A stretch of 13,367 nt of DNA from JBGSWL01 sp041752455 (lineage in GTDB: Bacteria > Pseudomonadota > Alphaproteobacteria > Rhizobiales > Rhizobiaceae), in NCBI GenBank assembly GCA_041752455.1, contig JBGSWL010000088.1, forward strand, positions 1 through 13,367. The letters run 5' to 3'. The translations under genes were made by a program, and so were the position numbers. The notes below the pieces were generated by a model. It saw nothing but the letters and a program-made list of their open reading frames with translations. It did no database searches and was not told the origin of the DNA. Shown in pieces: positions 6,528 to 13,367 of this stretch (positions are counted from its first letter, which is position 1; the number at the start of each line of letters is the position of its first letter).

Positions 6528-7541
6528 TCAAACTCCGGCAACACGCCAAAGAATGGCTGCCACAAGCCCGGCAAAGATGATCCAGCCGACGACTGTATTC
6601 GACTTGAAAAGAGCGAGGCACTGGTCGGCATCTTCGATGTCGAGCACCCGGATCTGATTGGCCATGTGTGCCGCGGCTACCAGAAGGCCGACATAGGCCG
6701 GCAACGGCGCGCCTGCCAGCGCAAATGCCATGGCAAACAGCACCAGCATCCCGCTGTAGAGCACGATCAGCGCTGGTTTGGTCTGCGCCCCGAACAGGCG
6801 CGCGGTCGACCGCACGCCGACCAGCGCATCATCTTCCTTGTCCTGATGGGCGTAGATCGTGTCGTAGCCGATCGTCCAGAGGATCGCCCCTGCGTAAAGC
6901 AGCAGCGCCGGTGCCGCGAGCGTTCCATGCACCACGGCCCAGCCCATCAGCGCACCCCAGGAAAAGGCAAGGCCGAGAAAGAACTGCGGCCAGTCGGTAA
7001 AGCGCTTGGCGAACGGATAGATCGCGACAATTGCCAGCGAAGCGATGCCAAGCGCAATCGAAAAGCCGTTGAACTGGATCAGGACAAGAAAGCCGGTGAG
7101 CGCCTGGGCGACCAGAAACGCCTTGGCCTGCAGCCGCGTCACCTGACCGGACGGCAAAGGACGCGAGCGCGTACGGGCGACGCGTTCGTCGATCTTCTGG
7201 TCGACGAGGTCGTTGTAGGTGCACCCTGCCCCGCGCATGGCGATGGCGCCGATCATGAACAGGATCAGGTGGCGCGGGTCGGGCAGCATCGCATAGAGCG
7301 AAATGCCGGGGTCTTGATGGCCGAAGGGCGCCAGCGCCGCCGCCCACCAGCACGGCCACAGCAGCAACCACCAGCCGATCGGCCGGTCCCAACGGGCAAG
7401 CTGGGCATAAGGCCAGAACCCGCGCGGCAGAGCGCGGTAGACCCAGTGCCCGGTCGGCGCATCGGCGACGCGCCCCTGACGCTCGCGGCTCTGGATGTCA
7501 TCCATCTGTGCCATTTCCTGTTGCCATCTGGCGTTTGCCAT
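6528..7541 (-). CDS. ubiA: 4-hydroxybenzoate polyprenyltransferase
   Basis: The product is 337 residues of an integral inner-membrane UbiA prenyltransferase, which joins the polyprenyl chain to 4-hydroxybenzoate in ubiquinone synthesis. Both Mg-diphosphate-binding Asp motifs are intact: N110-D-L-V-D-Q-K-I-D118 followed by ERVARTRSRPLPSG, and the second motif within GYDTIYAHQDKEDD (about 225-238). YAQLARWDRPIGWWLLLWPC (45-64) is the family's first membrane helix, and further hydrophobic segments follow to the C-terminus. The start at 7539-7541 has AAGG upstream; an internal ATG at 7503-7505 (MDDIQSRERQG) has a comparable AGGAA site, so the first 12 residues are uncertain. The gene diverges from purD. 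Its prenyl donor is presumably made by the polyprenyl synthase encoded at 10009-11022. Confidence 0.96.
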   Translation of the reverse strand: MANARWQQEMAQMDDIQSRERQGRVADAPTGHWVYRALPRGFWPYAQLARWDRPIGWWLLLWPCWWAAALAPFGHQDPGISLYAMLPDPRHLILFMIGAIAMRGAGCTYNDLVDQKIDERVARTRSRPLPSGQVTRLQAKAFLVAQALTGFLVLIQFNGFSIALGIASLAIVAIYPFAKRFTDWPQFFLGLAFSWGALMGWAVVHGTLAAPALLLYAGAILWTIGYDTIYAHQDKEDDALVGVRSTARLFGAQTKPALIVLYSGMLVLFAMAFALAGAPLPAYVGLLVAAAHMANQIRVLDIEDADQCLALFKSNTVVGWIIFAGLVAAILWRVAGV

Positions 7542-7550
7542 GCATGCGCC

Positions 7551-7591
7551 TTGACCCCCGTCCTATCACCCACTAGCGGGCGTTGAAACAA
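7551..7591. promoter_or_regulatory. Overlapping divergent promoters of ubiA and purD
   Basis: Only 69 bases separate the two starts. For ubiA (minus), TTGTTT (7591-7586) and TGATAG (7568-7563) are 17 bases apart and would start RNA roughly 15 bases before the ATG. For purD (plus), TTGACC (7551-7556) is followed after 17 bases by TAGCGG (7574-7579), a weak -10. The two candidates overlap, so polymerase binding to one would hinder the other. These are pattern matches only. Confidence 0.3.
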
Positions 7592-7610
7592 GAGGCATCG
7601 GAGCCGCGCC

Positions 7611-8879
7611 ATGAATGTGCTGTTGATCGGATCGGGCGGGCGCGAACATGCCCTTGCATGGAAACTGGCGCGCTCGCCGCAGATCGGCACGCTTTTCTGT
7701 TCTCCCGGCAATCCGGGAACCCGGGCGATCGGTGAAAATGTCGCACTGAATTTGGATGATCATGACGCGGTCATCGCGTTCTGCCGGTTGATGGCCGTCG
7801 GGTTGGTGGTCGTCGGGCCGGAAGCGCCACTGGTCGCCGGCCTTGCCAACAGCCTTCGCGCCGGGGGGCTGTTGGTGTTCGGGCCATCGGCTGCTGCGGC
7901 GCGGCTGGAAGGGTCCAAAGGCTTCACCAAGGATCTTTGCGCCACCCATGGCATCCCGACCGCCGCCTACCAGCGGTTCAACAATGCACCCAAGGCCAAA
8001 GCCCACGCGCGCAGCGTCGGCGCACCGATTGTCGTCAAGGCTGACGGCCTTGCGGCCGGCAAAGGCGTGACGGTCGCGGCAACGCTCGACGAAGCGCTCG
8101 CCGCCATCGACGACTGTTTCGAAGGCGCGCATGGCGATGCGGGCGCCGAGGTGGTGATCGAGGAGTGCCTTGCAGGTCCCGAGGTCTCGTTCTTCTGCCT
8201 GTGCGACGGCAAGATCGCCCGGCCGTTCGGCTCGGCGCAGGATCACAAGCGGCTCGGCGATGGCGACACCGGCCCCAATACCGGCGGCATGGGCGCCTAT
8301 TCGCCGGCACCGATCTTTACTGACGTGTTGCAGGCGGAGGTGATGGCAAAGATCGTCGAACCGACGCTCAAGGGCATGGCCGGGATGGGATGCCCCTTTT
8401 CAGGTGTCCTCTACGCCGGGCTGATGCTGACGGCGGATGGTCCCAAGCTGATCGAATACAATGTGCGCTTCGGCGATCCGGAATGCCAGGTGCTGATGAT
8501 GCGCCTGACCAGCGATCTGCTGCCGGTCCTTCACGCGGCGGCGACAGGCGATCTTGCAGGCGCCGAGATACACTGGTCGACGGATGCGGCGATGACAGTC
8601 GTCATGTGCGCGCCCGGCTATCCCGCCGCACCGCAAAAAGGCTCGGTCATCGCAGGAATTGCGACGGCCGAAGAGATCGATGACGTGACCGTCTTCCATG
8701 CGGGAACCACTGAGCGCGACGGCGATCTGATGGCCAGCGGCGGTCGGGTGCTGAATGTGACGGCATGCGGCGCCGACATCGCGCAGGCGCGCGAACGTTG
8801 CTACAAGGCGGTCGCCCGGATCGATTGGCCGGAAGGCATCTACCGGCGTGACATCGGTTGGCGCGCCGTCGGCGACTGA
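7611..8879 (+). CDS. purD: Phosphoribosylamine-glycine ligase
   Basis: The product is 422 residues, standard for GAR synthetase, which joins glycine to 5-phosphoribosylamine using ATP in the second step of purine synthesis. The N-terminal domain starts MNVLLIGSGGREHALAWKLA, and GPEAPLVAGLA follows at about 65. The ATP-grasp domain shows GSKGFTKD, VVKADGLAAGKGVTV, the GPNTGGMGAYSPAP loop and the metal-binding IEYNVRFGDPECQ. GGAG in the leader, about 10 bases before the ATG, is the ribosome site. The gene stands alone between divergent ubiA and convergent trmN6, unlike the purHD pairing of enterics. All motifs are intact and the call is certain. Confidence 0.98.
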   Translation: MNVLLIGSGGREHALAWKLARSPQIGTLFCSPGNPGTRAIGENVALNLDDHDAVIAFCRLMAVGLVVVGPEAPLVAGLANSLRAGGLLVFGPSAAAARLEGSKGFTKDLCATHGIPTAAYQRFNNAPKAKAHARSVGAPIVVKADGLAAGKGVTVAATLDEALAAIDDCFEGAHGDAGAEVVIEECLAGPEVSFFCLCDGKIARPFGSAQDHKRLGDGDTGPNTGGMGAYSPAPIFTDVLQAEVMAKIVEPTLKGMAGMGCPFSGVLYAGLMLTADGPKLIEYNVRFGDPECQVLMMRLTSDLLPVLHAAATGDLAGAEIHWSTDAAMTVVMCAPGYPAAPQKGSVIAGIATAEEIDDVTVFHAGTTERDGDLMASGGRVLNVTACGADIAQARERCYKAVARIDWPEGIYRRDIGWRAVGD

Positions 8880-8881
8880 AA

Positions 8882-9688
8882 TCAACCGGCAAATCCGTTC
8901 AGGCCGTTTACCAGGGCATCGGCTTGCGGCAGCAGCGTACCGTCAGACCCCGCCGCATGCAGTGTCAGCGGTGCCAGCACCTGCAGGCGGGCACGCGAGC
9001 CCTTGATGCCGGTCACCAGCATGCGGATCGCCGGTTCGCCGGGACGCGGATGGACAAAGCGCAGGCCGAGACCGCCGAACCGCTTGTCGAACACGCTGAG
9101 TACCTCCGGCAGCGAGACCGGCCGGACGATGAAGGCCACCATGCCGGACGGCTTGAGGATGGCGCTGGCCGTCCTTACCCAGGCATCCAGCATGCCGTCA
9201 CTCATCACATGGGCGCCAACCCGTGCGCTGTCCGGCGAGCGACGGTCGCGCGGATCATTGAAGGGTGGATTTGCGATCACCGCATCAAACGCGTTGTCGT
9301 CAAGGCCCGCTTCGCGTCGCTCCGAAGCGCTTGCCGTGACGTCGGCTGCATGAAGACGCGACCGGGCAGAGAGCTCGGCGTTCGCCGCGTGGTCGAGGGT
9401 CAATTGCGCTGCCTCCAGCATCACCGGATCGCGCTCGAAGAAAGCGCAGTGCGCGTTTGCGCAGCGGCTGAGCACGGCAAGGCCCGCGGCGCCCGGCCCG
9501 GAGCCGAGATCGGCAACGCGTCCGGCAAAGCCATCGGGAATGCAGGCAGCCACAAGCATGGCGTCGATACCGGCACGGTGGTGACCGCCTTTCTGTGGCT
9601 GCACCACCTGAAATGCGCCGCGATGAAAAGCGTCGACCGACCAGTCGCCGCTTGCCGCGTCGCCGTCAGGTCTTTGATTTGAGTTCAT
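8882..9688 (-). CDS. TrmN6-like N6-adenine methyltransferase
   Basis: The product is 268 residues of a class I SAM-dependent methyltransferase in the TrmN6/YfiC (COG4123) group, whose E. coli member methylates A37 of tRNA1(Val). The SAM loop is ADLGSGPGAAGLA (about 59-71), and the catalytic NPPF tetrad is at N140-F143, followed by ND; NPP[YF] marks N6-adenine or amino-group methyltransferases. QPQKGGHHRAGIDAMLVAA (30-48) is the usual TrmN6 N-terminal motif. I chose ATG 9686-9688; an in-frame ATG at 9707-9709 would extend it by seven residues into the upstream gene. The start lies inside the DUF2007 gene, overlapping its last 23 bases in another frame, which points to translational coupling. 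The last residues meet the purD stop with 2 bases between. Substrate is inferred from family. Confidence 0.88.
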   Translation of the reverse strand: MNSNQRPDGDAASGDWSVDAFHRGAFQVVQPQKGGHHRAGIDAMLVAACIPDGFAGRVADLGSGPGAAGLAVLSRCANAHCAFFERDPVMLEAAQLTLDHAANAELSARSRLHAADVTASASERREAGLDDNAFDAVIANPPFNDPRDRRSPDSARVGAHVMSDGMLDAWVRTASAILKPSGMVAFIVRPVSLPEVLSVFDKRFGGLGLRFVHPRPGEPAIRMLVTGIKGSRARLQVLAPLTLHAAGSDGTLLPQADALVNGLNGFAG

Positions 9689-9893
9689 GACCGAGACCGG
9701 CATCCACAAGGATCGAACGGGCGAGCACTATCCGGTCGCTGTCCACGAGCACGCGGCGCGGGATGGCGCCGATCGAGCCTTCGATGATGCTCATGTTCTG
9801 ATCGGCGATCATCACGGCGATGTCGGCGTCGCGCATCAGGGCTTCGACGAATGACAACGTGACAAGATTGTTGGAGCGCATCAGTTCTTCCAT
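9666..9893 (-). CDS. DUF2007 family small protein
   Basis: The product is 75 residues. MEELMRSNNLVTLSFVEALM followed by RDADIAVMIADQNMSIIEGS and RRVLVDSDRIVLARSIL matches DUF2007 throughout, a GlnB-like small domain sometimes labelled a putative signal-transducing protein; no ligand is known to me. The start is ATG 9891-9893, where family similarity begins; no good ribosome site is seen, and the longer frame reaching 10157 runs antisense through the polyprenyl synthase gene and is not credible. Its 3' end overlaps the methyltransferase start by 23 bases, so the two are one operon. It diverges from the polyprenyl synthase gene across 115 bases. Confidence 0.88.
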   Translation of the reverse strand: MEELMRSNNLVTLSFVEALMRDADIAVMIADQNMSIIEGSIGAIPRRVLVDSDRIVLARSILVDAGLGHELKSKT

Positions 9894-9946
9894 GGGAACA
9901 GGGTTACGCGACCGGGCGTATATCGTAAAGCCAGCGCGCCAATTCG

Positions 9947-9979
9947 CCGCTTGCTGGCAAGCGGGTCCCTTCATAAGGT
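9947..9979 (+). promoter_or_regulatory. Probable promoter of the polyprenyl synthase with an 18-bp dyad over the -35
   Basis: TTGCTG (9951-9956) and TAAGGT (9974-9979) are separated by 17 bases and lie 30 bases before the TTG start codon. Across the -35 runs a perfect inverted repeat, ccgcttgc (9947-9954), tg, gcaagcgg (9957-9964). Its position in the DUF2007/synthase divergent gap suits an operator. Both promoter and operator roles are inferred from sequence only. Confidence 0.45.
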
Positions 9980-10008
9980 GCCGCCAATCGGGACGGAGGA
10001 GCAGACCA

Positions 10009-11022
10009 TTGGGTGTCGTCGTATCGTTGAGTGAAAAATCGAGGGGTTCCGGCATTGAAGCGCTGGTCGCCTTGGCGCAACCGGCAATGGAACGCGTCAA
10101 CGCGCTGATCATCTCCAAGGCCGGTTCGGACGTCGAGATGATCCCCGAAGTTGCCAATCACCTGATCAATTCCGGCGGCAAGCGCCTGCGTCCGATGATC
10201 ACGATCGCTGCGGCCGAGATGTTCGGCTATCGCGGCGAAAACCACGTCAAGCTCGCCTGCGCCGTCGAGTTCATGCACACCGCGACGCTGTTGCACGACG
10301 ATGTGGTCGACGAGAGCGATCGTCGCCGGTCCAAGCCGACCGCGCGGATGATCTGGGGCAACCAGGCCTCGGTGCTGGTCGGCGATTTCCTGCTCGGTCA
10401 GGCATTCCGCATGATGGTCGATGTCGGGTCGATGGATGCGCTCGACGTTCTCTCAACGGCCGCATCGGTGATTGCCGAGGGCGAAGTGATGCAGCTTGCT
10501 GCTGCCAAGAAGCTGACGACGACCGAGGATGAGTATCTGGCGGTGATCAAGGCCAAGACGGCGGCCTTGTTTCTGGCGGCGGCCGAAGTCGGCCCGATCG
10601 TGGCAGGAACCAGCCACGAGGAACGGGCGGCGCTGCGCTCCTATGGCCTCAATCTCGGCCTTGCCTTCCAGCTGGTCGACGATGTTCTCGACTATGGCGG
10701 CAATGCCCGCGATCTTGGCAAGAATGTCGGTGACGACTTCCGCGAGGGCAAGATCACCCTGCCGGTGATCCTCTCCTACCGGCGCGGCACCGATGCGGAA
10801 CGTGCCTTCTGGAAGGCGAGCCTCGAAGACGGGGACAACGGCAATGAGCGTCTCGAACAGGCGCGCGGGCTGATGGTACGCTATGGCGCTTTGGCCGACA
10901 CGATCCAGCGTGCACGCCAGTTCGGCGCGATCGCGCGCGATGCGCTGGCACCGCTCAAGCCCGGCACGCACAAGGATGCACTGCTGGATGTGGTGGAATT
11001 CTGCGTCTCCCGCCTTAATTGA
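10009..11022 (+). CDS. ispB: Long-chain polyprenyl diphosphate synthase
   Basis: The product is 337 residues of a trans-isoprenyl diphosphate synthase, which extends farnesyl diphosphate with isopentenyl diphosphate to the ubiquinone side chain. FARM is D97-D-V-V-D101 in LLHDDVVDESDRRR and SARM is D224-D-V-L-D228 in QLVDDVLDYGG; GGKRLRPM (57-63) binds isopentenyl diphosphate. The small residues A92-T93 before FARM fit a long-chain enzyme. The start is TTG 10009-10011: GGAGGA (9995-10000) is 8 bases upstream, the resulting MGVVVSL end matches rhizobial homologues as I recall them, and no ATG fits. Chain length cannot be read; alphaproteobacteria normally make Q-10, so decaprenyl (ddsA) is as good a name as octaprenyl (ispB). 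Upstream of the TPR gene and ispE on the same strand. Confidence 0.93.
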   Translation: MGVVVSLSEKSRGSGIEALVALAQPAMERVNALIISKAGSDVEMIPEVANHLINSGGKRLRPMITIAAAEMFGYRGENHVKLACAVEFMHTATLLHDDVVDESDRRRSKPTARMIWGNQASVLVGDFLLGQAFRMMVDVGSMDALDVLSTAASVIAEGEVMQLAAAKKLTTTEDEYLAVIKAKTAALFLAAAEVGPIVAGTSHEERAALRSYGLNLGLAFQLVDDVLDYGGNARDLGKNVGDDFREGKITLPVILSYRRGTDAERAFWKASLEDGDNGNERLEQARGLMVRYGALADTIQRARQFGAIARDALAPLKPGTHKDALLDVVEFCVSRLN

Positions 11023-11135
11023 GACGCAGGCGCAGTCGACGTTTGCTTGCGCTAACCGCGCATTGCGGGACATTGCCAAATCAGTCAGCGTGGCTCTTCA
11101 TCCGATTTGCCCCATCAGCCGAGGATCCTGCCGGA

Positions 11136-12953
11136 ATGACACAGTCCGCTCATCGTTTCATGTCTGCCGGATCCCGTCGGCTGGGGACGCGTTTCCTTGT
11201 GACAGCGCTCGCATCGACCTGCCTTTCGGTTGCCGTTCATGCGGAAACGCCCGAGCCGCCGGTTCGCACCAGCACGTTTGCCGGCGCGTTCCTTGCCGCA
11301 AATGCGGCGCGGGCCGACAGTGATTTCGATGCAGCTGCCAGCTATTTCGACCGGGCGCTGCGGTTCGATCCGGAAAATGTCGAGCTGAAGCGCGAGTTCC
11401 TCGTTTCGCTGATCACCTCCGGCCAAATGGAAAAGGCCCGTACGGTTGCCGGCTCCCTCAAGGACACGCCGGAAATCGAGCGCATCGCGCGCCTCGTGAT
11501 CGGTCTGGAGATGTTCGAGAAAGGCCAGTGGGATGAGGCTGACAGCGTGCTTGTCCTGATTGAAGGCGGCGAACTGGAGCAGATCGTCACCGGCGTGATG
11601 CGCGCCTGGGGCCGTCAGGGTGCCGGGCAGACGCAAGGCGCCATCGACATGATCGACGGCATCACCGGCCCGGACTGGTTCAGCCTGTTTGCGCTCTACC
11701 ACTCGGCGCTGATCGCCGATGTAGGCGGAATGGAAGACGAAGCCGAGCGGCGCTTTTCGGACGGCATGAACGATTCCAATGCAGGCGGTGCCTCGCCGCT
11801 CACCTATATCCGCCTTGCCGATGCGTATGCCCGGTTTCTCGCCCGCCACGGGCGCAAGGACGAGGCGCTGGCGGTCGTTGAACGCGGGCTTGGCACCGCG
11901 CCGACAAATCCCGACCTGATTGCCCTCGCCGAAGCGATCAGAGCGGATCGTCAACCGGATCCACGGATCGTGACGCCATTGGATGGCGCCGCCGAGATTC
12001 TTCTCAATGTCGGTTCCGCCATCAACCGCGATGGCGCCGAAGAATTTGCAGCGATCTATCTGGAAATGGCGCGCTCAGCCAATACCGACGATCCGCAGAT
12101 CCTGTTCGAACTTGGCGCCATTGCCGAGCGCCTGGGACAGCCGGAAAAGGCCATTGCATTCTACAAGTCGATCGCCGCTGACGAGCCCCTTCACCGCGTT
12201 GCCGCGCTGCAGCAGGGGCTGGCGCTGTCAGACCTCGAACGCAACGAAGAAGCGGTGACGACGCTGACCGCTTTGGTTGCCGAGAACCCGGACGATTTCC
12301 GCGGCTATCTGGCGCTTGGCGGTGTCCATTCCGTCCTGAAACAATACGAAGAGGCCAGCCAGGTCTACCAGGCCGCCATCGACCGGCTGAAGCTTGATTC
12401 GGCGCAGTTCTGGCAGGTTCACTACCGGCTCGGCATCACCCATGAGCGCACCAAGCGCTGGCCGCAGGCGGAAGCCGCCTTCCGGCGCGCGTTGGAGCTT
12501 TCGCCGGACCAGCCGGACGTGCTCAACTATCTCGGCTATTCCTGGGTCGACATGAACATCAATCTCGAGGAAGGCCTTGAGATGATCCGCAAGGCCGCTG
12601 CGATCCGGCCGAGCGACGGCTACATCGTCGATTCGCTCGGCTGGGCCTACTACCGGCTTGGCCGGTTCGAAGAAGCGGTTGTCGAACTGGAGAAAGCCAC
12701 CGAACTGCGTCCGCACGACCCGCTGATCATCGATCATCTGGGCGATGCCTATTGGCGCGTAGGACGCAAGCTGGAAGCCACTTACCAGTGGAGCCAGACG
12801 CTCGGCATGGAAGCCGATGATCTCGACAAGGCCAAGGTTCGCGCCAAGCTGGAAGCGGCCAACACCGCCGGCATGGCACCGGCGATCGCCGTCAGCACGG
12901 TTGACAACAAGCCAACCGGCGAGGCGGAAGCTCCGACCTCCAACGGTGGTTGA
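11136..12953 (+). CDS. Secreted tetratricopeptide-repeat protein
   Basis: The product is about 605 residues. A signal peptide (SRRLGTRFLVTALASTCLSV, cleavage after VHA near residue 36) sends it to the periplasm. A cysteine at 29 in ALASTC resembles a lipobox, but Thr before Cys is unfavourable. The mature protein is almost all helical repeats: early degenerate TPRs (FDAAASYFDRALRFDPENVE), then clear ones in the C-terminal half, ending in DVLNYLGYSWVD, GYIVDSLGWAYYRLGRFEEA and LIIDHLGDAYWRVGRKLEA, a block shared by a widespread proteobacterial family. I chose ATG 11136-11138 because GAGGA lies 10 bases upstream; ATG 11160 is possible. ispE follows after 34 bases with no terminator. By analogy with Pseudomonas LbcA (PA4667) beside lolB-ispE it may scaffold envelope enzymes, which is inference. 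Confidence 0.9.
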   Translation: MTQSAHRFMSAGSRRLGTRFLVTALASTCLSVAVHAETPEPPVRTSTFAGAFLAANAARADSDFDAAASYFDRALRFDPENVELKREFLVSLITSGQMEKARTVAGSLKDTPEIERIARLVIGLEMFEKGQWDEADSVLVLIEGGELEQIVTGVMRAWGRQGAGQTQGAIDMIDGITGPDWFSLFALYHSALIADVGGMEDEAERRFSDGMNDSNAGGASPLTYIRLADAYARFLARHGRKDEALAVVERGLGTAPTNPDLIALAEAIRADRQPDPRIVTPLDGAAEILLNVGSAINRDGAEEFAAIYLEMARSANTDDPQILFELGAIAERLGQPEKAIAFYKSIAADEPLHRVAALQQGLALSDLERNEEAVTTLTALVAENPDDFRGYLALGGVHSVLKQYEEASQVYQAAIDRLKLDSAQFWQVHYRLGITHERTKRWPQAEAAFRRALELSPDQPDVLNYLGYSWVDMNINLEEGLEMIRKAAAIRPSDGYIVDSLGWAYYRLGRFEEAVVELEKATELRPHDPLIIDHLGDAYWRVGRKLEATYQWSQTLGMEADDLDKAKVRAKLEAANTAGMAPAIAVSTVDNKPTGEAEAPTSNGG

Positions 12954-12987
12954 GACTGGCGCAACGGATTTTCACCGCAGGGGCGGC

Positions 12988-13367
12988 GTGCGCATTCTTG
13001 CGCCCGCCAAGCTGAACCTTGCGCTGCATGTTACGGGACGGCGCAGCGACGGATACCACCTGCTCGACATGCTGGTGAGCTTTGCCGACGAAGCTGCGGC
13101 CGATGTCGTCCATGCGCAGGCAAGCGACGAGGACAGTTTCACCGTAACCGGGCCGTTCGGCGTTGCGCTGGCCGATACGCCCCAGAGCGCAAATCTCGTC
13201 CTGAAAGCCCGCAATCTCTATCGCTCACGGTTCGGCCTGACACCACTCGCCATCACGCTGGAAAAGAACCTGCCCGTGGCATCCGGCGTCGGCGGCGGTT
13301 CGGCGGATGCGGCGGCGACCCTTCTGGCTTGCGCCACGCTGGCAGGCGCTGCGCCCGGCCTCGACCA
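12988..13367 (+). CDS. ispE: 4-diphosphocytidyl-2-C-methyl-D-erythritol kinase, cut by right edge
   Basis: The first 126 codons are present. IspE phosphorylates CDP-methylerythritol in the MEP route to isopentenyl diphosphate. APAKLNLALHVTGRRSDGYH (5-24) is the family N-terminus with the catalytic Lys of PAKLN, and LPVASGVGGGSADAAA (95-110) is the GHMP-kinase ATP loop. The catalytic Asp of the GADVP motif lies beyond the window. I chose GTG 12988-12990 because AGGGGC lies 4 bases upstream; an alternative GTG at 12946-12948 would overlap the TPR stop and add 14 residues, but has no ribosome site. It is 34 bases behind the TPR gene and probably co-transcribed. Its product feeds the polyprenyl synthase encoded two genes upstream. 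Identity certain, start uncertain. Confidence 0.95.
   Translation, partial: MRILAPAKLNLALHVTGRRSDGYHLLDMLVSFADEAAADVVHAQASDEDSFTVTGPFGVALADTPQSANLVLKARNLYRSRFGLTPLAITLEKNLPVASGVGGGSADAAATLLACATLAGAAPGLD

Noticed and set aside
6471..7586. 371-codon plus-strand frame opposite ubiA
   Set aside because: Shadow of the ubiA coding frame; charged, repetitive composition and it runs across the convergent and divergent boundaries of real genes.
8855..8888. cggttg/caaccg inverted repeat across the purD and methyltransferase stops
   Set aside because: Six base pairs with a 22-base loop and no T-tract; expected by chance in such sequence and mostly inside coding DNA.
9820..10008. N-terminal extension of the polyprenyl synthase to an ATG at 9820
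   Set aside because: It would run antisense through DUF2007 and lacks similarity to the family; the TTG at 10009 with GGAGGA gives the expected N-terminus.
9894..10157. Upstream extension of the DUF2007 frame
   Set aside because: It covers the divergent promoter region and the synthase start in antisense; DUF2007 similarity begins only at the ATG at 9893.
1..13367. Search for tRNA genes, IS ends, CRISPR arrays, phage or defence genes
   Set aside because: No cloverleaf, transposase, spaced repeats or related domains were seen on either strand; base composition looks even throughout.

Overview
The window looks like ordinary chromosome from a GC-rich alphaproteobacterium, most likely of the Rhizobiales/Hyphomicrobiales. 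The support is the GC-rich third codon positions, the family mix (a DUF6101-type protein, a DUF2007 protein upstream of a TrmN6-like methyltransferase, a long-chain polyprenyl diphosphate synthase whose N-terminus resembles rhizobial ones, a DUF2207/LemA pair) and the alpha-type spacing of genes. The genus cannot be fixed from sequence alone. No tRNA, rRNA, IS element, prophage, CRISPR array or toxin/defence island was seen.

Left part (1-3408): three envelope genes on the minus strand. A DUF2207 membrane protein runs off the left edge. Upstream of it in the same direction lies lemA, and further upstream a secreted single-domain fasciclin protein that ends at its own strong intrinsic terminator. 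LemA and DUF2207 form the familiar pair; the fasciclin gene is a separate unit.

Middle (3409-8879): single-gene units, largely facing each other. They are a DUF1868 2H-phosphoesterase-like protein (+), glyQ (-) without a neighbouring glyS, a small secreted Cys-rich protein of unknown function (+) with a clear terminator, a DUF6101-type protein (+), ubiA (-, ubiquinone prenylation) and purD (+, purine synthesis). Three tail-to-tail pairs are packed with gaps of 5 and 2 bases or a 3-base stop overlap.

Right part (8882-13367): the DUF2007 gene and a TrmN6-like methyltransferase gene overlap on the minus strand. They diverge from a plus-strand run of a long-chain polyprenyl diphosphate synthase, a large secreted TPR protein and ispE (cut by the right edge). 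This run has an isoprenoid theme: IspE makes an MEP-pathway intermediate, the synthase builds the ubiquinone side chain, and UbiA (elsewhere in the window) attaches it. The TPR-ispE adjacency recalls the lbcA-lolB-ispE locus of Pseudomonas.

I found no convincing undescribed multi-gene system. The items most worth a second look are the TPR protein beside ispE, an 18-bp perfect dyad over the probable promoter of the polyprenyl synthase, a compact repeat element before the DUF6101 gene, paired GTTCAC repeats before the fasciclin gene, and the small Cys-rich secreted protein.
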